Below are positions 24,801 through 37,394 of a stretch of 64,000 bases of DNA, in pieces. The position numbers and the translations under genes were made by a program. The notes beneath the pieces are model-generated. The model was not told the origin of the DNA, searched no databases, and worked only from the letters and a program-made list of their open reading frames with translations. The DNA comes from Siphonodentalium dalli (Eukaryota > Mollusca > Scaphopoda > Gadilida > Siphonodentaliidae). The DNA lies in NCBI GenBank assembly GCA_032622095.1, contig CP136066.1, positions 63,582,609-63,646,608 of the forward strand, given 5' to 3'. Position 1 is the stretch's first letter, and the number at the start of each line of letters is the position of its first letter.

Positions 24801-26441
24801 ATGAAGCTCGCTAAGAATTCCAAGCTTTCGAAACAAACACGTGAGCTGGACACCGGCATATGTATTGTTTGAAACATTCCGATTAGTGGCACCCTTCTAC
24901 AAAGAAGTGTAGTAAACTGTTGTTGTGAGTGAGATAGATTAATCTGACGAAGAGACGGAAACGGGTATAGATATTGCTGAATGTGGCAATTCAGAATAAG
25001 CTCTGGTACTGTTGTTTTGATTCTTGGAAGTCATAATATGACTATTCGGCGCACCTATATACGGTTACGGCCAGTTTGAGCCCTTAGTGGAGAATGGATT
25101 CTGAAATGCCACATCGCGATTGTGGGTTTTCATCATTCCAAAAGGCTACGACTTACATTGGAACTAATATATGGCTTATATTATGTACCGTTTCGTCTAT
25201 ACACATCGATATTATGACAAAAAGTTGAAATTAGTATGTGATAATATCGGCTTCTTTTCAATTTCTGGCGGCCAGTTTGGCCGCCATATTGACTTTGAGT
25301 ATCACTTGCCAAACCCTAATGAATAATTCATACATACCAACATGTAATGGTGGGTAGAAATCGCGAAACAATAACGCCCATCCTAAGAAAGTAAAGGAAT
25401 GTAGGCGTATTTTCAAATTTCGGTCGCCATTTTGGCCGCCATCTTCGAGTTGGAAAACCATTTCTTGCTTGAGATGTTAGGTAATTACTTCACCTCAGCA
25501 TTTCCAACTCAACTGTACGCATGGACGGAGTTGTCTCGACAATAATGCCCAATGATGTGAATATGAGGGAATTTCGGTGATTTTTCAAATTCTGTCCGCC
25601 ATTGTGGGGGCCATTTTGGATTTCGGGTACTTTTATTTGGCTATGGTACAAGGAAAGTTCTTCGCCTAAGTGTTCCCAACTCACAATAGTAAGCAGGTGT
25701 GGAGTTTTCATGACAATAATGCTCACTGATGTTAAAATCGGCGATTTTCGGCTATTTTTTATTTCTGGTGGCCATTTTGGCCGCCATCTTGGATTTGGGC
25801 AAATATTCCTCAACACAGGTATAAGAGGAATCATAGCTCGAGTATCTCCTGCACATATATATGCATGGTTGTTGTTATAATAGCAATAACATTCATTGAT
25901 TCGAAACATTACATCGCGTTATTAACGTAGATTCGGCTTTAACCTATTATACCGGCATTTGGGAAAACGTGATATCGGACAAACATATCCCGCAATGAAT
26001 GTATATTATGGTCCCCATGTGGTCGAAAATGTATAACATGACGCAAAGATGTCAACATTTTCCCACAGAGACAAACGAAAGGTGGTAACATGTCAGAAAA
26101 ATAGCATATTTTCACATTTCGGCGGCCATCTTGGCCGCCATATTGGATTCTGGTGTCGGATTTTTGGCTAATTTGTAAGGGTTGTATATTAGCATAACGA
26201 ATCGAGCGGAAAACAAGACCGCATGTGATATCATCTTTACTATAACGGCGATCAAAGAGACATGGTGCATTTAAAACAAATGGCCGCCATGATGGACGCC
26301 ATCTTGTCTGGAGTCTCTGCGGCCACTTTTTTTTCTTGTTAACAAGTGAAAAAAATTAGAGGAGACCTTAAGGAAGAAAATTAGTGGGGTGAAGTTGAGT
26401 CCTGGGGCGGGTGCAGAGGTCGACCAATATCTCCTGGACTA
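21885..26441. mobile_element. Foldback-like element with inverted arms of more than 1.3 kb
   Basis: Bases 21885-23245 are mirrored by 24600-26025: CCACATGGGGACCATAATATACATTCATTGCGGG at the left is complementary to 25985-26020, and blocks such as AAGATGGCGGCCAAAATGG, CAATGAATGTTATTGCTAT and GGGGATAACGACATGTACACC pair in order. The right arm continues outward to 26441 with a terminal block (GTTGAGTCCTGG ... ATCTCCTGGACTA) that the left side lacks, so the left end is truncated. The centre (23245-24600) has no recognised gene. Frames inside the arms (for example 22003-22422 and 25490-25909) are mirror images of each other and not genes. The deletion derivative at 62825-63745 shares the outer arm sequence. 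Confidence 0.75.
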
Positions 26442-26451
26442 TGTATTTCAG

Positions 26452-27146
26452 CTGATAAATCCAGAGGTACCACATCAGAGCTCATCTTCAAAGCCGTTCA
26501 AAGGGAACATGACATAGAGAGACTGGCATCGACGCAACCGAGTTATGATCCAAAACTCTCATCAGCATGGGAAATACGCAAAACATTCACACAGGAAGGA
26601 GGGCAGTTAGCAAAAGAAGAGTCCGATGTAAGTCTGTATGTGCCAGTTGGGGCTGTGAACGATGTCGCATGTGTAAGTTCGTCCGTTTGTGCAAACAGAG
26701 GCCGCATCAGAGCAACCTTCGATATACCACGCGGCATCCATATAATATCCCCCGCTGTCGAGTATCACCTCAGTGGTGTGAACAGCTTCGACAAGCATGT
26801 CGAGGTGATGCTCCCGCTAACAGAACCATACAATGAAGGAACGGTGTACACATTTCACCACGAGGACAAAGAGAACAAGCTCGTCGAGGTACCGATGTAC
26901 AGGGAGAAAGATGCTACCTGTGACCTATACTTCAAAAACACCGGGGACTATTCCATTACCATATATACAAGAAAGTTTTGTGGATTTGTCGTCTGTCAGA
27001 GGTGCAAGGAGAATTTTGATGAAGCGTTTGATGTTCAGGTGTATGCCAAGCATATAGACAGGGGAGGTAAGGGACTAGAGTTGGAACTGAAGGTGTCTTT
27101 CCCGCTGATGCAGAGAAGACCCAAACCCATACGAGATTACTGTAAG
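26452..27146 (+). CDS. ZU5/Death gene, exon 2 (ZU5 domain)
   Basis: The acceptor ATTTCAG ends at 26451 and the donor AAG|GTAAGT starts at 27147. The exon encodes residues 135-366. TFTQEGGQLAKEESDVSLYV followed by PVGAVN begins a ZU5 domain (about 178-318): a GG-containing strand, a P-x-GA turn, SPAVEYHLSG, and KHVEVMLPL, where family members have a KPV-x-(V/I)-x-LPL strand. GDYSITIYTRKFCGFVV closes it, like the C-terminal strand F(S/C)-x-F-x-V of ZU5. From about 326 (FDVQVYAKHI, then LELELKVSFPL) a UPA-like region starts. ZU5 packs against UPA in the ZU5-UPA-Death supermodule and can hold the Death domain inactive. The terminus of a transposable element lies only 10 bases before the exon. Confidence 0.85.
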
Positions 27147-28897
27147 GTAAGTTTCATCACACGGTGCAACTGCCCGCACCCCCCCCCCCCCCTGGTCCGA
27201 TTGGGGAGGTCTAATATCATTTGCTTAACCGTCATGATTATACAAATGCAGTCCATTTATTTATTTTAGCCACGAATAATGGTAGTATATATATATTAAT
27301 AAAACAGTAGCAATTAGTCTCTATCAGTCTGGCTGAGCCGGTTTATCATTATGTATTGAATGAAATTTGCGACTAAACAGTACGATTATTTATTTTTATC
27401 ACATAATTAACCCCAAATAAAACAGCTTCATAATTATTGGTAAGACACACGTGTAATATTAGCGCGTGCGATGACGTCATGCCATTATTTAAATGACTTG
27501 CGATTGCTGAAGTTCATTATTCTTGTTTTCGATGAATACTTTGACTTGCTTCGCGTTTATTTGATCATGTGATAAAATGTATCTCAAACTCGTTCTATTT
27601 TATACGTAATTTATCAACCTCGTCCACTAAATTCTATTTGAGCCTAGGTAAACCTCTGCTTAAATCGAATTTAGTGAACTTGGTTGATAAATAGAAACTC
27701 ATGTGAGATCCTCTATATCAGCTAATTTAGCTAGAATTGTTGTCTCTTATAATCCCAAATCGCCGAAACTATTCAGTAACACAACATGACCCAAGCACGA
27801 TTCTTGGGATAAAGCATGACATAATTGTTCGAACAGTTAAAAATAACTGTATGTGCCTCGACAGCAATTAATACAATTATTCGGAAGTAATGTGCTCATG
27901 TATAATATACGAGGTAACGAACCGAAAAGTAACTTGACATATACTTATTATTACACAGAGTCAGAAATGTGCAACTGATGATTCTATCGAAACATTTTGG
28001 TATCTTTTCAACTCATTTGAGGTAAATTTCTAAAACTCTAAATTTGACTTTTGGCATAAAATAAAATCGACTTTTCTGAAACCGTTTTCAAAATTCCCCA
28101 TAACCGCTCCAGGATCCAGCTTCCACTTCAACATGTATGTCATAAGAACGAGGAGAAATTTGTCTGAGATAAATTGGAACCTTGGTCATAATAATGTTTA
28201 GCCCCTTTAATATGCCTTTCAGACATCCCACTTTCTCATATATGTATGTACCACTTTGATTATGTGGTGACATTATATCACTGATAGGTTGTGGGCAACT
28301 TTTTATTTCACTATACCTACGTTGACAAACGGAAGGAATTTATATTATGGCTGCCACTCCTCTTTTCACTTGGTCCGGCACACACATACCTATAATGGTT
28401 ACTTATAAAATAAGATAAAACACAATGTGTGCCTCGAGATCACGTATACAATGTTTCGGAAGTAACGTGCTCATGTAGAATATACACGTGTCAAAGTCTG
28501 CACGTGTAATTTTTGGCGCAATTCTGGCTGTAAAATTGTGCAATGTGCGTGAATATGTAAGATCGATTTATAAGTATGTAACACAGCAATTTGGAAACTA
28601 TCAGACTGAACAGACCTGTCTATTTGCCTTTCTGAAATATCGCTAACAGTATTGGCATCCATTGACAATGTGACAACGTGTTGGGTATAGCTGTACCCTG
28701 TGGTACCTTTGTGGAAATTAAATATCCAACAATAGGATATTTGTTCCGATTCAAGACGTGCAGTTGGAAATTCGAGGACTGACACCCCAAAGGAAGACCT
28801 TCTAGCCATGACAATTTGTTCAATTTTATGATGAATAAATTCATGACGTACATAGCACCGTTACAACATACAAATCAGACGTGTTTGTAAATTTTAG
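27147..28897. other. Intron 2: repeat content only
   Basis: This 1.75 kb intron starts with GTAAGT and ends with TTTGTAAATTTTAG. It holds a C run (27169-27191) and, at 27391-27715, the second copy of the hairpin repeat of 1341-1690. The rest shows no recognised feature. Confidence 0.6.
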
Positions 28898-29083
28898 GAG
28901 TTATGTTCCGTCGACGAGAAGATGGTCCATAGAAGAATGATAGAGTTCGAAACTGACAAGATGGATTTGGAAGCAAGAAAGAAGCTTTTCAAATGCTCGT
29001 ATATCTATGTGCAATTCGACATTGACCAATATGATGAATGGGAAATAAAAACGATCCCAGGAAGCAACAGCACTCCAAAACAG
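28898..29083 (+). CDS. ZU5/Death gene, exon 3 (UPA-like region)
   Basis: Acceptor AAATTTTAG ends at 28897 and donor CAG|GTATGAG starts at 29084. The 62-codon exon is phase 0 at both ends and open throughout, starting ELCSVDEKMVHRRMIEFETD and closing with EWEIKTIPGSNSTPKQ. It covers residues 367-428. Codon use and charge pattern are gene-like. It fits without frame change between exons 2 and 4, each of which ends or starts in phase 0. The segment falls in the linker or UPA part of the protein. I recognise no separate domain in it. Confidence 0.75.
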
Positions 29084-29819
29084 GTATGAGAATTTTTTTT
29101 GTCACCCGGAAGCGATGTATGTATTGCATTATTCTCTGATAAAACTCGGTATCGAGAAATGGGAAGTATATGCACATAATATGGATCGAAGGAAGCAAAC
29201 GAAGTATGTGCACAATATACAGTGATCTCCCGATTGCCATTGCACCTGTTCGTCAGGATCGTTGTCAACGTCGTCATCATTGTCCTCGTCATACACGTAG
29301 TTGTCGTAGACGCTGCCGCCATCGTCTTCATTCATCATCAACAACGCCATAATAACCACCTTCTCGGGATACTATTTTTCCACTGTATTGGCACTTTCTT
29401 TGTTTTGTGTTATCGTTTCTGACATTTTGAAGTCACCCATTTTCTACCAATCAATGTATTTTGTTTTTGTTCGTGTATCGCCAACAACGCGTGTCATATA
29501 GGGAGATACCATACCGGAAGTCTGGCCGTACTGTTATAGTTTTCAATCAAACCATCTACTAAGAGTCGTTTAAAGTGAATCTTGGACCAGAGGTTTTTAT
29601 GGAGCTCGTCAACGAATTCCAGGCAGTTGGGATTTGGTGGGGGCAATCGCTCAGTATAGTTGATCCTAAGTGTCTTATGTGCAAGATCGTTTTATTCGCG
29701 AGAAGCCCTACCTGTTCGCGGGGTAGTTTCCAAAAGAGTATCTAACGAGTGAAGAAGGAGTCCGTTTTTCCAGCCGTATACCTCAGGGATGCTTTCAATT
29801 AATGTAGGTTACGAAGTTT

Positions 29820-30560
29820 CAATATTTTACTTCGTTTAAATAGTGGTTCCGTGTGAAAATTATATTTGGCATTATTTATCAGCCCAATAGCCCTTTTTTT
29901 GTAATTTGAATAATTTCTCAACATATGTCGAGACACCCCAAACTTAGTTTAAACATATGTATTTGTCTAATTTATATAACACATGATAAAAAACACATAC
30001 ATTTGTTAATACAGACAATGGGATTGGAGGACAACTGCTGACTCACTTATGGGTACCCCTCACATATGTTATTAAATTGAAAAATAAATAATTAGTAATG
30101 GCAAAGCAATATGACTACAAAAACAAGTTGAACATATATACATAACACCCCAGACTTCGATTCCATAAAACAGTTAATAATTCTGGAATACTGGACTGAA
30201 TTTTCTCAAGCATTATCTTTCTCTCGTGGTTAAGGGTCATACGGTCTATAATGAAATGTGTTTCGTCCTCCACTCCATTCTTACAAATATGACAAATTCG
30301 GTTTTTAGGTCAAGTTTTGGTCTGCCATTTTCAATTAATAACTGACTGTCGCTAATCCCAATCTTGGTATACGTAGTTATTACTTCAATAACTAAGTCAG
30401 CTAATAGGTAATTTCCAAACTTAAAAGCTTTTTCACTTATGTATAAAACCTTAATTTATTGCCGTTGGGTTTATTCTGGTCTTTGAAATAGTTGTTTTTT
30501 TCCAAAACTCGGTATACCTGGTTTGTAATTTTTTAACCACTTCTTATCCATCTACAGACA
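29820..30560 (-). pseudogene. LINE ORF2 C-terminal fragment with 3' end
   Basis: On the minus strand at about 30450-30170 are KAFKFGNYLLADLVIEVITT, NRICHICKNGVEDETHFI and LNHERKIMLEKIQSSIPELL. A C-x2-C ... E-x-HF block is the zinc-binding end of many CR1/Jockey-type LINE proteins. Stops and shifts abound. About 29820-30170 would be the 3' untranslated part. Confidence 0.6.
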
Positions 30561-30789
30561 ATGTAGCAATTTCGACGACCGACGTTATATCTGATGCATG
30601 GAAATATACTTGTTGACTCCGTGCCTGACTGATATTGAGGAATATTTTTGTCGTGACCAGGGACGTGGCTTGGGGGTCTCGTTTTGGAAGTCCATGGATT
30701 CAGTTCCTAGCTCCATGTTCAGCCCCCGATTCAAATCTTTTAGTTCACTGCTCCCTGTTTCTTATTCAACCTCGGATTAAATATTTTTG

Positions 30790-32490
30790 GTAGCCACTAT
30801 TTCTTCAGCCACCGATTCGAAATATTTGCCGGATTGACCAGGATTGGCAGCCCATTATGCCCGGCCACAAATTGGGCCACAAACAGACCCAAACATTGTT
30901 CAATTCCTGATTGTGGGAGATCTCTCGTATTGGTGGCGACTCATTGTGTGAATTCGTCCATAGCCAAACTAGAGTCCCCGATTCACTGTCAAAATCTACC
31001 CGGTTAGGCCATTATGCCCGCGGCCACAATAAATTCGTCCATAGATACCCTAGGGGCAAATCACCGCAGTAAGAGTAACCGGTTAGCCAATTATACCCGG
31101 ACACAAATTCGGCGTAAGTTGAGTCTGGCATCAAAAGGGACCCTAAAATTTTGCCAACTTCCCGATTCTGTGAGATTTATCTTATTTCAGGCCACTTTTG
31201 GGGTAACTTCGTCTATAGCGAACCTATGTGAAAATTATTGTCAAAAATGTTGCTATATTTTCCTGATTGAGGGAGACCTAAGTCGGGCGTAAGTAAAGTC
31301 TGGCGTCAAAACGGACCCAAAAATGTTGCTAAATTTCCGATTGTGGGCGATCCATCATATTTGTGGCCCCTATTGGTGTGAATTCGTCCATAGCCACCAT
31401 AGGGGCAAATCGCTGCCAAAAGTACCAACGTAACCCATTATAACCGGCCACTAAATGGGCGTAAGTATAGTCTGTCTGGCGTCAAAACTTACTATAAACT
31501 GTTGTAAAATTCATGATTGTGGTAGACCTATGCAATTGGAGGCCCCTTTTTTTGGTGTGAATTCAAACATAGCCAATTGAGCGGCAAATCACTATCGGAA
31601 AAGTACCCGGTAGCCCATTTTCCCGGCCACAAATTGTGCTTAAGTAGAGTCTGGAATCCCTAACATATCGCTAAATTCCAGATTGTGAGACATCTGTGCT
31701 ATTGGTGGCCTCTTTTGGGGTGAATTCGCCCATAACCGCCATAGAGCCAAATCACTGTCAAAAACTTATCCGGCTAGCCCATTATATCCGGCCACATATT
31801 GGGCGTAAGTATAGTCTGTATATATGCAAACTGGACCCAAAATATAACCTCCCGATTGTAAGAGATCTATGCTATTGCTGCATGGCCCCTCTTGCTGTGA
31901 ATTCGCCCATAGTCGCCTTGTGGTCAAATTACTGTCAAAACAACTTCCGATTCTGGGAGATTTATCTTATTTGTGGCCACCTATGGGGTGACTCCGTCTA
32001 TAGCGAACATATGGGCAAATTATTGTCAAAAAAGTACCCGGTTAGCCATGTTAGCGGCCACAAACTGGTCGTAAGTAGATCTGGCGTCACAACGGACACT
32101 AAAATGTTGCTATATATTCCTGATTGTGGGAGACCTATGTTATCGGTGGCCTCTATTGGGGAGAATTCGTCCATAGTAATCCTCGGGGTAAATCACTATC
32201 CAAAAATGTCCTCACTTTCCTATTATCCCCTGTCACACATTGGGCGTAAGTAAAGTCTGACGTCAAAACGGACCCAAAAATGTTGCTAAATTTCCGATTG
32301 TGGGAGATCTATCATATGTGTGGCCAATATTGGTGTGAATTTGTCCATAGCCACCATAGGGGCAAATCGCTGTAAAAAGTACCGAAGTAACCCATTATAA
32401 CCCGTCACAAATTGGGCGTAAGTATAGTCTGTTTGGCGTCAAAACTGACTAAATTATTGCAAAATTCCTGATTGTGGTACCCTCGGGGGT
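30790..32490. repeat. Satellite-like tandem array, monomer about 172 bp, around ten copies
   Basis: The phrase GAATTCGTCCATAGCCACC or a variant occurs near 30952, 31031, 31203, 31387, 31559, 31721, 31895, 31987, 32161 and 32336. Most spacings are 162-184 bp, with two short ones (79 and 92) marking truncated units. Each monomer also has GGCCACAAATTGGGCGTAAG, AGTCTGGCGTCAAAACGGAC and CCGATTGTGGGAGA. Copies differ by 10-25 percent by eye. The open frames inside (31014-31292, 31696-32253) follow the repeat and are not genes. Confidence 0.85.
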
Positions 32491-33702
32491 GATGTTGGGG
32501 GTAGGGTTGTTTCTATGGGGTATTTGTGGCGGGCCACCCACCCAAGCCGTCAAATCAACCGAAAGAGACATTTTTTTAAAATAAGGAATAGGGAATAAGT
32601 TCCAAATGTCATGTTCGTACAGACACCAAGGGCTTCCTACAAGTTCACGTTTATAATTAATTCGGCATTGTAACCATAAGATGTCACTCTTTCCTATGTA
32701 TATAGCATCATGTATTAATGTATTAGGTACACTCGGTTAAAACTGACAAACATCCCGACACTGGATCTTGGCGTAAAGACTGCTGCAGCCATATTTATAA
32801 ATGGGGCTCTGACGTAAATTATCATTATCCCAACCGATTTCACTAGCTGGTGTGCGTAGAAGGAAACCTGGACTAAGCCAGTTCAAGTGACATAATTCAC
32901 AATCAGTTGGGTTTATTCGAACCAGTGTTCTTCTATGTTCACGAACGAAAGTTTACCAAGACCGAATACCGCGAGCAGGTTCTTGACGATTCGAGCACCC
33001 GATAACTGGACCGGGAATACCGTGACGTCATGATCGCGGGCCTGGAGTCACACTCCCCGAAATCAGGGAGTGAAAATTCAGACCCGAGAACAGGTTCTCA
33101 CATTCTCGGGTATTCGAATCATCTCAACCGCGTCACGTATTGGTGGTATATTGTTCCCGAACATATAGCAGCTTTCCCTTAGGCATGACTTACCGCTGCC
33201 CGCACCTACTCGTAATGTGAAGAAATGTCACATTTATTTATTCGAGACATGTGTAGGTTACAATTCATTTCGCATTATTCTAAGAAAACTGAACTCTCCA
33301 TATTCGTTATATACGTGATGGCATTGATCTGAGAAACCGAACTGTCCATATTCATTTGAAAATTGGCTGTATCAAGCCAGAATGGATTGTAACTGACAAA
33401 ACTCTTCAATAAAAAATGTTAGATTTAATTAAGAATATACAATTGCCGGCAGTGGTAAGACATAGCGTAGCGAGGGGACTTAACTCTGTTTTGCAGCTTG
33501 AAAATAGGGAGGCATTATTTTGCCGATGACGTAGTATAATGGCGGATGAATGGTACTGGTCTCTCATGGCGGTGTGCATTGTGAAGCGGCGAAGCCTCAT
33601 AGAGTCGGTGTCTATTCAATGCTGAATCAATACAATTGACAACATCGTCATATGCTCGAGTTGTAGAAACATCACAATGAAGCAAACTTACTTTCTTTCT
33701 AG
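32490..33702. other. Intron 3, last part: no gene seen
   Basis: The satellite ends near 32490. Up to the exon 4 acceptor I see only unassigned intronic sequence, ending in a pyrimidine tract TTACTTTCTTTCTAG. Confidence 0.5.
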
Positions 33703-33921
33703 CAAAAATGTTTGTGGGACATATTCTCGTATTGTTGTAAGGACTTCCCGTCCAATCCACTCGTCTGGAGATATGAACTCAGGGATGGAGTTACTCGTCC
33801 AGATTCGACACAATTCTTCAGGAGGGTGATACTGAAAACAGAAAAGGAATATGAAAGGTTCTTCGACTTAGAAGAAGAAATTCTCCCAGTGGATATAAGT
33901 TGCATCAACGCCAAACCGAAT
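33703..33921 (+). CDS. ZU5/Death gene, exon 4
   Basis: Acceptor CTTTCTTTCTAG ends at 33702 and donor AAT|GTGAGT starts at 33922. The exon has 73 codons in phase 0, residues 429-501. It reads QKCLWDIFSYCCKDFPSNPL, then VWRYELRDGVTRPDSTQFFR and EKEYERFFDLEEEILPVDIS. The mix of Trp, Phe and charged residues suggests a folded segment. It follows the UPA-like region and leads into the Death domain. No independent domain is recognised. Confidence 0.8.
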
Positions 33922-34325
33922 GTGAGTTTCTGCTAATTGTTTACATCGGGTTTCATGCTTACATTTCGTTTTAGGAGTGATATGGGCTCTCATTAAAGAT
34001 GGTCTATCTCTTTGTCGTATATCGTTACCGGGGTTTACAGTATTAGGTATGAATAGAAGACCCCTGTCAGAAAATGGTTCTATCGATTAATATTGATAAT
34101 ATTTTCTCCAATTATTTCTGGTAAAAAAAAACGTGTGGCTGTTTAGCAAACGAACAGTATTCGTTACTGTTAACAGAAACCAGAAGTTATTGTGTAATTG
34201 TGTCACAAATGAACCTCAATTAGACTCATTATCGCTTATAAATATGTAATAAAAGAATACAAACAATCAATCTGGGACATTGACGTTCGGATCATAACTT
34301 TCAGAACACCATAATGATCTTTATC
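33922..34325. other. Start of intron 4: no feature seen
   Basis: Unassigned intronic sequence between exon 4 and the 3' end of LINE A. Confidence 0.5.
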
Positions 34326-34431
34326 ATAAATAAATAAATCTTTTATTCGCTCATATAACAATCTTGAATCAAGTAACTGGCGTTGGTGATATATGCATGA
34401 ATTATCCAGTAAATAGTTACGAATGGGTGTG

Positions 34432-36263
34432 TCAGCGGTGAACCAAGCCGTGTAGGGCTCGTATAAATTCTCCTAATTTGTGAAGTTGTACAGCATTTTG
34501 TGTATTTATTATTTGCCCCAGATTGAATAAATTTGGTGACTGAGTAAGGGGTAAAGGTAAGAAACGTCGCCTCGGTGATTCCGTTCTCCCACAATTAAAA
34601 ATATAATGATATTCATCCCCAGTTGCCGCTACATTGCATGCAGTACAGTAATATCTGGATACAGGGTCTGTTGTTTTCCCCCATGAACCTGTTTCAATCG
34701 GGAGGCGGTGGTTTCGACACCGAAAGCGAACAATAGATATTGCATCTTTTCTGGATACATGATTTAAATAAGTTTCAATATTGAACTTGTGCTTAATATA
34801 CCGATAGAGTGAACAGTTCTTCATAGTATTTATATTTTGTCGCCAATCAATTACATATTGCTCAGTCAGTGCTTTTTTAACAGATTCTTTGACCCATGTG
34901 GGGTCAATTTGCAAAGTGCCTTGTATAGTCCATATATAGTATAAATAAGTGTTATCTAAAATATTTTCAACATGATTCAGCCATGGGTGCATATACTGGT
35001 TCGTCGTATAAAGCTGTAGTAATAGTCTATATATAAAGAGTAGCATTAATTTTCGCACTTTCGGAATTGATAACACTCACCCAGTATGATATCATACGAA
35101 CATCTATGTCTATTCTAAGTGGATAAATTCCAGTTTCACCATATACCATAACATCTGGTGTACTCGGTTTTAAATTTAAAACGTATTTCAAAAATCTCAG
35201 TTGCAGTTTCTCGAAATCCTGAATATTTGTTATCCCATATTTCACAGCCATACAATAGAATCGGTTTAACTACCTTCCCAAACAGGTCAATCTGTTGTGC
35301 AATTAGGATATTCATTTCCCGTTATTTATAAATCAAGCTATACATGGCACCAGTTGCTTTTGCAAGACTTAGTATGTGTTTTTGAGCTTTACTAAAATTG
35401 TTCGCCTTCGTTAAATGTATTCCCAGATATGTATATTCATTTACAGCTTCTATGAGGTTACAATTTAGGGAAAGTCGAGTTTTTGGCTTGCGCCCAGAGC
35501 CAAGTACCATCATTTTCGTTTTTGTTATATTAACAGTAAGTTTCCAAAATGAACAATAATCTGAAAAATATTTAAAGTTTCGTCTCATTTGTTTCATAGA
35601 ATCGGCAAATATAACCGTATCATCAGCATATAGAAGCACAAGCAATTTAATATAGATACCTAACTTATCTTGATTCATATTTTCTATCACACCAAGTCCT
35701 TGTGCGGAATTTGTTATGAAAAATTGTTGTAGATAGTTGAGGTAGAGAGAAAGTGTGAAAGAAGAAATATTTTCTCCCTGCAACACACCAGAAGTACATA
35801 TGTATTTATCTGAGAGACATCCATCGATTCTTAGCATATGGATTGCATTGAAGATGTCATCTTCAGAAATGGGTTTATCTACATGTAAGTCGTCATTTTC
35901 TTGATTCCGCATGTTATCTGTTAATATGAAATCATCACTTGATTCAATATTATTATTTTTCAAGAAAGTATACATATTTTCAATATCTACTTTTGTTTGA
36001 ACTTTTGTTTGAACTCCTGTTTTCAACAATCTCCAGTATTCCTTTGGGTCAGATTCCCTGGTGTTTTTTAATCGTTGTGCACACATTTTCTTATAGTTCT
36101 TAGTGCTACTTCGAATAGTTTTCTTGTATTCTCGACTAGTGTGTCGCATTTCCTCCAAATTCTTATTGGTTGGATTCTTACGATAATTGTTCTTCATCTT
36201 ATGGTACTTCGCCCTTGCTCGTCTACACTCAGAGTTAAACCAAGGTGTATCGTTTTTCTGCAT
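34432..36263 (-). pseudogene. LINE A ORF2: reverse transcriptase (internally deleted) and C-terminus
   Basis: The frame from 36263 begins with a basic linker (WFNSECRRARAKYHKMKNNY). It then has HVDKPISEDDIFNAIHMLR, which normally leads into the RT fingers, but the next residues already belong to the palm. The first catalytic Asp block is missing, so a deletion has removed roughly 150-200 codons. LLYADDTVIFADS (catalytic ADD) remains, followed by KTKMMVLGSG and NEYTYLGIHL. After a shift, 35251-34432 carry the C-terminal region with RHRLPIETG-like FRCRNHRLPIETGSWG, and CTACNVAATGDEYHYIFNC, a CCHC-like motif. The stop is at 34432. It would have copied element RNA at a nicked target. Confidence 0.8.
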
Positions 36264-36435
36264 ATTTGAATTACGTTTTTGACCAAAGCATTTCCGACAT
36301 GCTGAATGAAAAAGAATTTGTATGTTCTTATATTATTTGAGTCTCTATCATACTCGTCAGGTGAGTTGCCAAACAAAGCAAGTTATGCCTTTAATTCTAA
36401 ATATTAGGGAATTATCGATACATTGTATGAACTGT

Positions 36436-36745
36436 TTACCCTGTGACTGACCAAAGCTTGAATTCAGGTTCTACACCTGCTTGAAATTTCTTTGTGTTAT
36501 TTGAAGTAGTTATATTAACAGTTCTATCTTCTGGACATTTCAATATCAATTCTTCGCCAGAGTGATAATCTGAAAACAGGGGTTCAAACGGTAAAACATA
36601 ATGATCACATGCATATACAAATAAGTCAATTGAAGAAATAAAATAATCAATCAAACTGACGCCTTTATATGTTACCTTACCAGCAAACTTGTCCATTCCA
36701 ATTCGACCATTCACAATTCGCAATCCATTTTGCTTGCAAAAACAT
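36436..36745 (-). pseudogene. LINE A ORF2: endonuclease, second half
   Basis: Minus-strand frame with CKQNGLRIVNGRIGMDKFAG, DYFISSIDLF and LPFEPLFSDYHSGEELIL. The N-G-R block and the final S-D-(Y/V)-H are the C-terminal motifs of APE-type LINE endonucleases. The first half is at 41768-42345 across the inserted foldback element. Confidence 0.75.
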
Positions 36746-37394
36746 ATAAATTTGGGACATGACAATCTGCGGGATGGGATGGGATATGGGACAAAATGAC
36801 AATCTGCGGGACAGAATTTCAAATTGCGTGAGACGGCCGATATCTCGAGGAATACAGGGCCTATGTGTCTAACGAAAGGCACACATTCGCCCTATCCACA
36901 CATATTAACCCTGCCACTGACTGGACACCAGAATTTGCATTATTTGATCGACAACTGACCTAACATGGGGTGGAATTTGGGATAAAATGACAATCTGCGG
37001 GACAGGATTTTCAAATTGCGTGGGACGGCCGATATCTCGAGGAATACAGCGCGTAGAGGGCTCCTTTTGGTGTCTAACGAAAGGTCCACATTCGCCCTAT
37101 CCACGCACATTAACCCGCCATTGACCGGACACTGGAAGTTACATTATTCGGTCGACAACTGACCTAACATAAAATGCCACAAACACGAAAAACTGCGTTC
37201 GACATTAATGTTTAGAATTTAGATTGCTCGATGAATACGATAGCAAACAACAAGTTTTAGGTATCAAATAACGCAGTGGAATACTGCGCACTCGTTTTTA
37301 GCTACAATATGGCTGTTTTAGTGCGAATATTGTAATGGCGAACACGCAAACACGCGCCGATAAAACAGCTAAAAATAGACTCGATGTTTACAAT

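Noticed and set aside
31696-32253. Plus-strand frame of 185 codons
   Set aside because: Runs through the 172-bp satellite and repeats with it.
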